From contig PMWR01000048.1 of the NCBI GenBank assembly GCA_003166055.1, forward strand, positions 126-5,448: DNA of 5,323 nucleotides, written 5' to 3'. The number at the start of each line of letters is the position of its first letter. Positions within the stretch are counted from its first letter, which is position 1. The position numbers and the translations under genes are program-made. The stretch comes from Acidobacteriaceae bacterium. GTDB lineage: Bacteria > Acidobacteriota > Terriglobia > Terriglobales > Acidobacteriaceae. Below, piece by piece: positions 1-5,323 of this stretch. The notes beneath the pieces are model-generated. The model saw only the letters and a program-made list of their open reading frames with translations, ran no database searches and was not told the DNA's origin.

Positions 1-133
1 GACAGCAAAGGGGTTACGGGCGCTTGCCCGGTGGCCCTGGGTCTTAATTGGTGCTATGAATTGATTGTGCGCCAAAAGCAGTTAATTATCGGCAAAACAC
101 GTGCAGGTTTTTTGCGGGCGAGCCGTTGGTGCG

Positions 134-152
134 AAAAACCCGCCGGTGGGTT
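134..152 (-). terminator. Weak intrinsic terminator candidate, minus strand
   Basis: Read on the minus strand, AACCC and GGGTT form a 5-bp stem around a 6-nt loop, and the 3' arm runs straight into a tract of five T. The stem is short, and no gene on the minus strand leads into it, since the repressor gene to the right runs the other way. It could end antisense or divergent transcription coming off the symmetric operator at 307-330, or be chance. Confidence 0.2.
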
Positions 153-231
153 GGGCGACACATCGGGCGCTTGCGGGGACGGGTCGGGACCGTGGTGATT
201 TGCTTCCGGCAGTTGAGGTCTGTGGCGATCT

Positions 232-256
232 CCGGTCCCCAAGTGCGTGGGACCGG
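232..256. repeat. Perfect 8-bp GC-rich inverted repeat (hairpin)
   Basis: CCGGTCCC at 232-239 is the exact reverse complement of GGGACCGG at 249-256, with a 9-nt loop. Flanking bases can add a G-C pair and G-T wobbles. The heptamer GGGACCG also occurs at 186-192. No T-run follows on either strand, so it does not look like an intrinsic terminator. It lies about 50 bp before the operator of the operon. It could be a structured leader, a second protein-binding site, or a boundary element; its role is unknown. Confidence 0.45.
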
Positions 257-306
257 GGGCACCCGCCTACAAGCGCCCGCAAGGAGACCTCAGTCACTCT
301 TTCCGG

Positions 307-330
307 CATACTATACATTTGTATAGTATG
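307..330 (+). promoter_or_regulatory. Palindromic operator over the repressor start codon (LexA-box-like)
   Basis: CATACTATAC (307-316) and GTATAGTATG (321-330) are exact reverse complements separated by ATTT, and the last three bases are the ATG of the repressor gene. The central 20 bp (309-328) match the E. coli consensus SOS box TACTG(TA)5CAGTA at 15 of 20 positions as aligned by eye. The CTG/CAG cores are changed symmetrically to CTA/TAG. Possible -10 hexamers are inside it: TATACA at 312-317, which would start a nearly leaderless mRNA around 323-328, and TATAGT at 322-327. No good -35 box is visible. A repressor bound here would block both promoter and start codon. That the neighbouring LexA-type protein binds it is inference from position and similarity. 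Confidence 0.8.
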
Positions 331-933
331 CCTGTTGACTTGACCCTAGCACAGCAGCGAGTCCTCGATTTCTTGGTGACGCGCGGCGCGAACGGTGAGA
401 ATGCGCCGACTTATCGCGAGATTTGCAAGAGCCTTGGTTACCGAAGTCCAAAAGGTGCGGTTGACCATATTGCGGCGCTTGAACGAAAGGGTTATTTGAT
501 CCGTGAACGAGGCCACGCGCGGGGGATCAAGTTAACAGGCAAATCGTCGGGCGTTCCGCTATTGGGGCGGATCTCCGCGGGGTATCCGAGCGACTCGCCG
601 TCAGAGTTCGACGCCTGCCTGCCAATCGATCCAACAGCATTTGGCATCCGCGACCGCTCGAAAGCATTTGCTCTTCGAGTTCGCGGAGACTCCATGACTG
701 GGCGCCAGATCCTCGATGGTGACTTTGTGCTAGTCGAACAGGAACAATCGCCACGACACGGTGAGATCGTCGCCGCCATCATCGATAATGAATCGACGCT
801 CAAAACTCTGGTACGGCGGAATGGTGAGACGTGGCTGCGGGCGGAAAATCCGCTCTACCCGGATCTCATCCCGACGATTGGTCTTTCGATCCAAGGTGTT
901 GCACGAGCTGTGATCAGGTTGCTTAGCCTATGA
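328..933 (+). CDS. LexA-type self-cleaving transcriptional repressor (S24 family)
   Basis: The protein has 201 residues, almost the same as E. coli LexA (202). Residues 1-70 form the winged-helix DNA-binding domain, with the recognition helix in RSPKGAVDHIAAL (39-51) followed by the wing RERGHARGIKL. A linker leads to the autoprotease domain: Ala84-Gly85 in GRISAGYP is the expected cleavage bond, Ser122 in RGDSM the nucleophile and Lys159 in STLKTL the general base. The Ser-Lys spacing of 37 equals that of E. coli LexA (119/156). It should therefore cut itself when stimulated by RecA filaments, releasing its operator; this is family knowledge, not shown here. The ATG at 328 was chosen because family homology begins there (LTLAQQRVLDFL) and it abuts the operator; an in-frame GTG at 247 would add 27 unrelated residues. 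There is no Shine-Dalgarno at normal spacing. The stop overlaps the next gene by 4 bp. Whether it is the host's main LexA or a dedicated paralogue is open; its operon position favours the latter. Confidence 0.92.
   Translation: MPVDLTLAQQRVLDFLVTRGANGENAPTYREICKSLGYRSPKGAVDHIAALERKGYLIRERGHARGIKLTGKSSGVPLLGRISAGYPSDSPSEFDACLPIDPTAFGIRDRSKAFALRVRGDSMTGRQILDGDFVLVEQEQSPRHGEIVAAIIDNESTLKTLVRRNGETWLRAENPLYPDLIPTIGLSIQGVARAVIRLLSL
930..933 (+). promoter_or_regulatory. ATGA stop-start overlap coupling repressor and methyltransferase
   Basis: The methyltransferase ATG (930-932) overlaps the repressor TGA (931-933). The bases before it show no strong ribosome-binding site, only a CAGG at 915-918 that is rather far away. 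Translation of the methyltransferase therefore probably depends on ribosomes finishing the repressor, tying the two protein levels together. Confidence 0.7.
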
Positions 934-3746
934 GTACCGTTCTTGAGACTCTTCACTTTACGCCGACTGGCTCATTGCCTGGACTCGTCGCTGTCGGCGG
1001 GGAGTTACCAGGGAGGATTGAGGAGCAGTACGCAATATGGCAAGCAAGGGATATCCGCGAAATTGATTATGTCTTCTTCCGCAGGTTTGCGGATGGCAGA
1101 TCTTCGCAGGCCGCCGCCTGCGTGGTCGACAACAGCGATGATCACCTGAATGAAGCGCAGCTGGCGGAGCTTCACCGTAGACTTTGGCTCAATGGTTTCT
1201 CGCCACTGCTTTACATCGCATGGCAGACGCGAGTTGATGTCCTGAGCTGTGCGCGCGGCCCCGACTTTTGGAAGGGCTCTAAAATTACATACCGACCAGC
1301 GGAGAAAATCGAAATTGCTAGACAGATATCCTTCGCTCTCGACGACGATAAACAGAGCCGGTTCTCGGCATTCCGTCTGAGCGACGGCACCTTCTGGGAC
1401 GACCCGGCAAATTCGGGACTCGCACAATTCGAGAAAGCTGCCCACAGGCAGCTGATCCATGCTGTTGTTGAGACTGATGAACAGGTAGATGGCCCCAATC
1501 AACCCGTTCTTCGGCGACTCTTGCTGCTAACGATCCTGATCAAGTATCTCGAAGATCGGGAGGTCTTTCCGAAGGATTGGTTCAATCAGTTCCAGGCGGG
1601 GGCAACTTGCTTTTTCGATTTGTTGCGGCAGGGATCGCCGGTCACGGTCCGAAAACTCCTCGCCGAGCTGGAAAGAAAGTTCAATGGCGATGTCTTCGAG
1701 CTTCCTGAAACCGAGCAATGCCTCACCGTGGAGGCTCTACGCCACTTCGCAGACCTTGTGGAGGGCAAAACGCTCGGCTCCCAACGGTATTTATGGGAGC
1801 AGTTTTCCTTTCGTCATATCCCTGTTGAGGTTCTAAGCCACCTCTACCAACATTTTGCGCAAAAGGGGAAAGGTGCGGTATTTACCCCTCCAATGGTCGC
1901 GACACTCATGCTCGACTATGTAATGCCGTACAGGGGTCTCACAGGTCAAGAGCGCGTTTTAGACCCGACTTGTGGTTCGGGGATTTTTCTTGTTGGCGCG
2001 TTTCGGAGGCTCGTGCATCTCTGGCAGAGCAAGAACAACTGGGAAAAGCCGGACGTCGCCACGCTAAAGAGAATCCTCAAGCAGAGCATCTTCGGAGTGG
2101 AACTGCAGGAGGAAGCCGTTCATCTTACGGCATTCAGCCTCGCACTCGCGATTTGCGACGCGCTTCAGCCCAAAGTGATATGGGAAGAATTGCGGTTCGA
2201 CAAAGTGGTCGGAGCCAATCTGCAGATTGGCGATTTCTCCGAATGGCTCAAATCTCGCCTAGAGAACGCAAAGCATGACCGCTTTGATGTTGTGGTGGGT
2301 AATCCTCCCTTCATGTCCAAGCTCAACGAGGCAGCGGTGCTGTTCCGCCGGCAACAAAAGCGCTCAGCTGCCATCCCAGATAAGCAGATGGCATATTTCA
2401 TCCTGGAACAATCAGTGTCCCTCTTGGCGGAGAATGGGCGGCTTTGCCTCATTCAGCCGCACGGCTTCCTGTACAACGAGAAAGCCCGCGCATTCCAACA
2501 TTCATTTCTCAACGCAGCCTCAACAGAGGCAATTCTGGACTTCACATCGATTCGTCAGCTTTATGACGGAGCCGATCCAAAGACTGTGGCCGTGCTGAGC
2601 ACCGCCCGGAAGCCCGAGGGCGATCATCGCATCCGTCACCTGACGTTTCGTCGCACTTTCAGCGTAAAGGAAAGAATAGCCTTCGAGCTCGATCACTATG
2701 ATGGACATTTCGTGTCCCGAACGACAGCGAAGAAGTATCCATGGGTCTGGCGGGCAAACTTGCTTGGAGGGGGGCGTCTCTTCAATCTCGCGGCTCGCAT
2801 GGGTGGTATGACGACTTTGAGGAAATTCGTTGACGGAAACAAATGGGATTATGGCGAAGGCTACATCGCGGCGTCGACGGGCAAGCGCGAACTCGCCCCT
2901 TGGTTGACAGGCCAGCCATTACTGCCGGCCGAAGCGCTAACTGAGACTGGGATCGATGACACCCGAATCGAGGCTGTAAAGGCAGAGCGCTTTAGATCGT
3001 GCTACACTCCGGCGCGGTACACCGGCCCGATAGTAATGATTAGAGAAAATGAATCATTACCTTGTGCATACCGACGGCGTGGCTTCTTGGCCTACAAAGC
3101 CAAGATCGTGGGCATACATGCTGACGAATCTGACGAGGAAGAGCTTGAGCATTTCTATCGAATGTTTGTTGCGAATCGCAATGTACTTCGGGCATTTTGT
3201 CTGTTGTTTGGAACGCAGGCCCTGCTTGGCAAGTCCACAGCAATACTTAAACGAGATCTTGATGTCCTTCCGTGGCCACACGACGGCGTCTCCTGGGATT
3301 TGAGTAGCTGGGAGAAAATACTGTGCGCCGAGCTGGTCGATCATATGGCGGACTTTGTGCGACTGGGCCAAAATTCCGAACTGCTGAAGACGCAAGCCGG
3401 GCCCTCTGAATTCCGGCGTTACTCAGAGATTTTTTGCAGCCTACTGGGCAGCGTCTATGGAAACATAAGGCCAATCAGGTCAGGCATCTTTGGAGGACTC
3501 GCTTACCAAGCATTCTGTTTTGGCGATAGTGCGACCCTTGATTGGCCTGAGGATTGGGCCGAGACATTGCAGGAGCTCATCTTCGCCAAGCATGGCGATG
3601 CCTTGCGAACCGTTCGCATTCTTCGATTCTATGAAGGCAACACAATCATAATGGTCAAACCAGATCGCCTGCGCTATTGGATTCCTTCCACTGCGATACG
3701 CGACGCCGATGAAACCTTAGTGGATCTTCAGAGGCAGGGCTACTGA
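930..3746 (+). CDS. N6-adenine DNA methyltransferase of a restriction-modification module (Eco57I/type IIG-like)
   Basis: This 938-residue protein should transfer a methyl group from S-adenosylmethionine to adenine in a specific DNA site. Residues 1-270 are a mixed N-terminal region without a clear nuclease motif. A helical lead-in (about 293-308, IPVEVLSHLYQHF) and FTPP (318-321) precede SAM motif I DPTCGSGIF (345-353), an acidic motif FGVEL (388-392) and the catalytic NPPF (458-461). Motif order and NPPF fit gamma-class amino-methyltransferases, as in type I HsdM, type IIG enzymes and BREX PglX. Residues about 590-783 look like a target-recognition region, ending in ALLGKSTAILKRDLDVLPWP, a wording typical of Eco57I/TaqI-like specificity domains. 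Residues 784-938 form an extra tail ending near YEGNTIIMVKPDRLRYWIPS, which I cannot name. It is shorter than PglX (about 1200). It overlaps both neighbours and probably acts with the downstream nuclease-like protein, since no Asp...Glu-X-Lys site is evident in it. Methyltransferase activity is well supported; the target site is unknown. Confidence 0.9.
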   Translation: MSTVLETLHFTPTGSLPGLVAVGGELPGRIEEQYAIWQARDIREIDYVFFRRFADGRSSQAAACVVDNSDDHLNEAQLAELHRRLWLNGFSPLLYIAWQTRVDVLSCARGPDFWKGSKITYRPAEKIEIARQISFALDDDKQSRFSAFRLSDGTFWDDPANSGLAQFEKAAHRQLIHAVVETDEQVDGPNQPVLRRLLLLTILIKYLEDREVFPKDWFNQFQAGATCFFDLLRQGSPVTVRKLLAELERKFNGDVFELPETEQCLTVEALRHFADLVEGKTLGSQRYLWEQFSFRHIPVEVLSHLYQHFAQKGKGAVFTPPMVATLMLDYVMPYRGLTGQERVLDPTCGSGIFLVGAFRRLVHLWQSKNNWEKPDVATLKRILKQSIFGVELQEEAVHLTAFSLALAICDALQPKVIWEELRFDKVVGANLQIGDFSEWLKSRLENAKHDRFDVVVGNPPFMSKLNEAAVLFRRQQKRSAAIPDKQMAYFILEQSVSLLAENGRLCLIQPHGFLYNEKARAFQHSFLNAASTEAILDFTSIRQLYDGADPKTVAVLSTARKPEGDHRIRHLTFRRTFSVKERIAFELDHYDGHFVSRTTAKKYPWVWRANLLGGGRLFNLAARMGGMTTLRKFVDGNKWDYGEGYIAASTGKRELAPWLTGQPLLPAEALTETGIDDTRIEAVKAERFRSCYTPARYTGPIVMIRENESLPCAYRRRGFLAYKAKIVGIHADESDEEELEHFYRMFVANRNVLRAFCLLFGTQALLGKSTAILKRDLDVLPWPHDGVSWDLSSWEKILCAELVDHMADFVRLGQNSELLKTQAGPSEFRRYSEIFCSLLGSVYGNIRPIRSGIFGGLAYQAFCFGDSATLDWPEDWAETLQELIFAKHGDALRTVRILRFYEGNTIIMVKPDRLRYWIPSTAIRDADETLVDLQRQGY
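3033..3060. repeat. 9-bp AT-rich inverted repeat inside the methyltransferase gene
   Basis: GTAATGATT (3033-3041) and AATCATTAC (3052-3060) are exact reverse complements with a 10-nt spacer. The element lies in the part encoding the target-recognition-like region (IVMIRENESLPC). Half-site centres are about 19 bp apart, near two helical turns, which would suit a dimeric DNA-binding protein, and the RNA could form a 9-bp stem. It does not resemble the operator at 307-330. It may be a chance product of codon choice. Confidence 0.3.
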
Positions 3747-3748
3747 TG
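3736..3748 (+). promoter_or_regulatory. Ribosome-binding site and TGATG overlap before the nuclease-like gene
   Basis: AGGG at 3736-3739 lies 6 nt before the ATG at 3746, and GAGG at 3731-3734 adds a second purine stretch. The ATG shares one base with the methyltransferase TGA (3744-3746). This supports ATG 3746 as the start and suggests termination-reinitiation, which would keep the nuclease-like protein from being made without the methyltransferase. Confidence 0.65.
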
Positions 3749-4456
3749 GCAGATGCACTTCCTTTGGACGTTCCGAGTCTGGGCCGAATCACGGAAGGAC
3801 CCTCAACATCGCTTGTCGAGCGGACATTGGAGTTTGTGTCTTCGGAACTCGCCACTTGGCGCGATGATCCAACACGCCCCATGGAAGAGGGTGAAGAACG
3901 CCTTAACGCCCAGCTCTGCAAGTATCTCAACGTGGCAGCCTTGGACCGATTTCCCATGGTTTTGTTTAATCACGAGGAGAAGCAGACAGGCAGGCGTCGC
4001 GTTGATATTGCGGCTTCTTCCAAGAGCGACGTTGTCCTCGGTTTGACGTACCACTCGATCTACGATTCATTCCTGGCCATTGAAGGAAAGCGGTTGCCAG
4101 CGCCCAGCGCGGATCGCGAACGGGAATATGTGAGTGGACGTGCCAAGAGGTCAGGCGGAATTCAGCGTTTTAAGCTCGCTCTGCACGGTGCTCAGCAGAC
4201 GACTGCAGCAATCGTTGGATACGTCCAGTCGGGAAGCCTGCGCGAGTGGTTATCGCGGATCAATGATTGGATTATCGATGAGGCCGAGAGCAAAGACAAA
4301 TCGGGTGAAGATTGGTCATTAGCGGAACAACTACTCGATTTCAGAGAAGACGCCAAGCTGCGCATGGCCGTTTCATCATCTGCGCACCCTCGCGACAAGT
4401 CCGCAATCTCCCCTGAAATCCAGCTCCGCCATTTTTGGGTAGCTATGGTCAGCTGA
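3746..4456 (+). CDS. PD-(D/E)XK nuclease-like protein, probable restriction subunit
   Basis: The 236-residue protein matches no named family I can recall with certainty. Its core reads like a PD-(D/E)XK nuclease: an acidic N-terminal helix EEGEERLNAQLCKYLN (47-62), a strand RRVDIAA with Asp87, then a strand FLAIEGKRL giving Glu113-Gly-Lys115, the usual Asp...Glu-X-Lys metal-binding set. After this comes GGIQRFKLALHG (137-148) and a strand AAIVGYVQSG, which fit the later helix and strand of the fold. No signal peptide or membrane segment is seen. It is the last gene of the operon, overlapping the methyltransferase stop by one base, so a role as the cleaving partner that spares methylated host DNA is the natural inference. 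Alternatives are a nuclease-fold accessory or structural subunit, or a nuclease acting on modified DNA. The fold call is by eye and moderate; restriction function is inferred from context. Confidence 0.65.
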   Translation: MADALPLDVPSLGRITEGPSTSLVERTLEFVSSELATWRDDPTRPMEEGEERLNAQLCKYLNVAALDRFPMVLFNHEEKQTGRRRVDIAASSKSDVVLGLTYHSIYDSFLAIEGKRLPAPSADREREYVSGRAKRSGGIQRFKLALHGAQQTTAAIVGYVQSGSLREWLSRINDWIIDEAESKDKSGEDWSLAEQLLDFREDAKLRMAVSSSAHPRDKSAISPEIQLRHFWVAMVS

Positions 4457-4514
4457 CCGGCTCACTGCCCGCAGAGTTTGTGTGCAGTAGAATCCCATGG
4501 CTGCTGCGAGCGGG
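4457..4514. other. Short convergent intergenic gap
   Basis: The nuclease-like gene and the secretin end 58 bp apart, tail to tail. GCCCGC (4467-4472) can pair with GCGGGC (4510-4515) around a 37-nt loop that holds a smaller GCAG/CTGC pairing. No T-run follows on either strand, so this is at best a weak bidirectional terminator. No direct repeat or target-site duplication shared with the left flank was found by eye. Confidence 0.4.
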
Positions 4515-5323
4515 CTAGCGTGCGGTTGTGCTTTTGTCGATTTTGAGCATCGGGGTGTGGCCGGCGGCCTGGGTGCCGCGAATTACGTGGGGCGTCATGA
4601 TAATCAGCAGCGTTGAGCTGTTCTTCTGGGCATTGTTGCCGGTGAGGCTGTTGAGGCCGGGGATCTCGCTGAGGCCGGGTGTGCCGCTGATGGCTTTGGA
4701 TTCCTGGCCGTCGAGCTCACTGGCTACGACGATGCCCTGGCCCTCGGGCACGGTGACCACGCCGGAGTAGACGCGGCTATCGAGGATGGGATTGCCGTTG
4801 ATGGAGCTGCCCTGGAGGGCATCGATCTTCAAGTCGATGGTGAGCGCGACGTCGTTGTTGCGCAGGACCTTGGGGGTCGCCTTGAGGGTCATGCCCAAAT
4901 CCTGATACTGAATCTGGGGAACGTTGGGCACGGCGGAAGTTAGCCCCGAGAGCAGCGAGGAGAGCGCACTGGAACTGCCCGCGCCGGTCAATCCAGGAAT
5001 GTTGGGAAGGGTTGGCGAGAGGCTTGAGAACGACGAGGTCTGGATGGGATATTTTATGCCGGAGCGCACTGTGCCCGCCTCTCCGTCGCCAAGGCGCAAC
5101 TGCAACTGGTCGAGTTGGCGTGAGTCAGAAGAGTTGAGGTCGATGTTGGCGGTAAACCCGCCGGGTGAGAGCGCGGATTGCGTGATGCCGCCGCCGAAAA
5201 GAGCAACGCCGTTGGAGAAGAGGGAACTGGAGACCTGGCCGGAGGCGAGCAGGATGCCGAGGATTGCAAGCGTGTCGCCGGGAGAGGCAAGGCCCGAAGA
5301 GATGATCTGCTGGACCAGGGCCT
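4515..5323 (-). CDS. Secretin C-terminal part (type II/III secretion or type IV pilus family), 5' end outside the window
   Basis: The minus-strand frame ending at TAG 4515-4517 stays open to the right edge, giving 268 visible residues of the C-terminal end. The TTG at 5103-5105 is not a real start: coding continues upstream with readable secretin-like sequence (LDQLQLRLGDGEAGTVRSG). Secretins form gated rings in the outer membrane. Family features are visible in order: LGDGEAGTVRSGIKYPI, the strand QYQDLGMTLKATPKV, LTIDLKIDAL, VVTVPEGQGIVVASELDG, the SEIPGL element equivalent to the usual 'P.LGdIP', and the closing strand STLLIIMTPHVIR. A Pro/Gly/Ser/Leu-rich insert follows the YPIQTSS strand. 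Only 20 or so residues follow the last strand, so there is no long pilotin-binding tail. Its third codon positions look more G/C-rich than those of the operon to its left. Which system it belongs to (GspD, PilQ or a Tad/acidobacterial variant) cannot be told from this part. Confidence 0.85.
   Translation of the reverse strand, partial: ALVQQIISSGLASPGDTLAILGILLASGQVSSSLFSNGVALFGGGITQSALSPGGFTANIDLNSSDSRQLDQLQLRLGDGEAGTVRSGIKYPIQTSSFSSLSPTLPNIPGLTGAGSSSALSSLLSGLTSAVPNVPQIQYQDLGMTLKATPKVLRNNDVALTIDLKIDALQGSSINGNPILDSRVYSGVVTVPEGQGIVVASELDGQESKAISGTPGLSEIPGLNSLTGNNAQKNSSTLLIIMTPHVIRGTQAAGHTPMLKIDKSTTAR

Larger units (their letters stand above)
1..306. other. Upstream non-coding region, GC-rich, no supported gene
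   Basis: I see no convincing gene here. Open frames on both strands are short, rich in Arg/Pro/Ser/Gly, and match no family I know; one + frame open from the left edge stops at 62-64 and could be the tail of an upstream gene, but this cannot be judged. The stretch holds a small GC hairpin at 17-30 (CGGGC, GCTT loop, GCCCG), a perfect 8-bp inverted repeat at 232-256, and the 9-mer GGGCGCTTG three times (18-26, 165-173, and inverted at 270-278). An AAGGAG ribosome-binding-like site at 281-286 has no start codon at a usable distance. It lies 41 nt before the ATG of the next gene. No tRNA, CRISPR or insertion-sequence end is visible. Confidence 0.6.

Noticed and set aside
92..115. GCAAAA/TTTTGC inverted repeat with six T, as a + strand terminator.
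   Set aside because: The stem is AT-rich and short, and the T-run is part of the stem. No gene clearly ends just before it.
82..318. Minus-strand open frame of 78 codons diverging from the operator; because the dyad is symmetric it also supplies a minus-strand ATG at 307-309.
   Set aside because: The product is low-complexity (Arg/Pro/Ser/Thr), matches no family I know, has no ribosome-binding site, and contains the hairpin at 134-152. The ATG is an automatic result of the palindrome.
247..327. Upstream GTG extension of the repressor gene (27 extra residues).
   Set aside because: The extra residues do not resemble LexA N-termini, and the frame would run through the operator. ATG 328 gives a product of normal LexA length and start.
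930..1740. N-terminal nuclease domain in the methyltransferase, which would make it a self-sufficient type IIG enzyme.
   Set aside because: I could not find a convincing Asp...Glu-X-Lys set or HNH motif in residues 1-270. It remains possible that a divergent site is missed by eye.
930..3746. BREX PglX or DISARM methyltransferase.
   Set aside because: The methyltransferase core is of a similar class, but the protein is shorter than PglX and no other BREX or DISARM gene is in the window.
4467..4515. Bidirectional terminator between the convergent genes.
   Set aside because: The pairing is only 6 bp around a 37-nt loop with no T-run on either strand; too weak to call as a terminator.
4515..5105. 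Secretin read as a complete 196-residue gene starting at TTG 5103-5105.
   Set aside because: The same frame stays open to the window edge and upstream codons give typical secretin sequence, so the gene is partial with its start beyond the window.

Overview
The window holds a compact three-gene operon on the + strand (328-4456) facing the 3' end of a secretin gene on the - strand (4515 to beyond the right edge). The secretin's wording, with a Pro/Gly/Ser-rich insert and an ending around LIIMTPHVIR, resembles 'type II and III secretion system' proteins of Acidobacteriota (Terriglobia-like). I take that as the most likely host group, but it is a tentative family-resemblance call from a Gram-negative outer-membrane gene and not a phylogeny.

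Layout: 1-306 is non-coding as far as I can tell, GC-rich, with several inverted repeats. Positions 307-330 are a perfect 10-bp dyad with a 4-bp spacer that includes the start codon of gene 1. Gene 1 (328-933) is a full-length LexA-type self-cleaving repressor. Gene 2 (930-3746) is a 938-residue gamma-class N6-adenine DNA methyltransferase with a large N-terminal region and a target-recognition-like C-terminal half. Gene 3 (3746-4456) is a 236-residue protein with a PD-(D/E)XK nuclease-like pattern. The genes overlap by 4 bp (ATGA) and 1 bp (TGATG), so they are almost certainly co-transcribed and probably translationally coupled. Positions 4457-4514 are a short convergent gap, followed by the secretin.

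Reading: this looks like a restriction-modification or related DNA-modification defence module whose regulator is a LexA/S24-type autoprotease instead of the usual small C protein. The dyad at the start codon is the obvious autorepression operator. It is close to the E. coli SOS box but has symmetric changes in both half-sites, and the repressor's recognition helix differs from E. coli LexA at the matching contact positions. If the intact Ala-Gly cleavage site and Ser/Lys dyad work as in LexA, DNA damage or invading DNA that activates RecA would derepress the modification and nuclease genes together. The gene identities rest on motifs; the regulatory circuit is inference.
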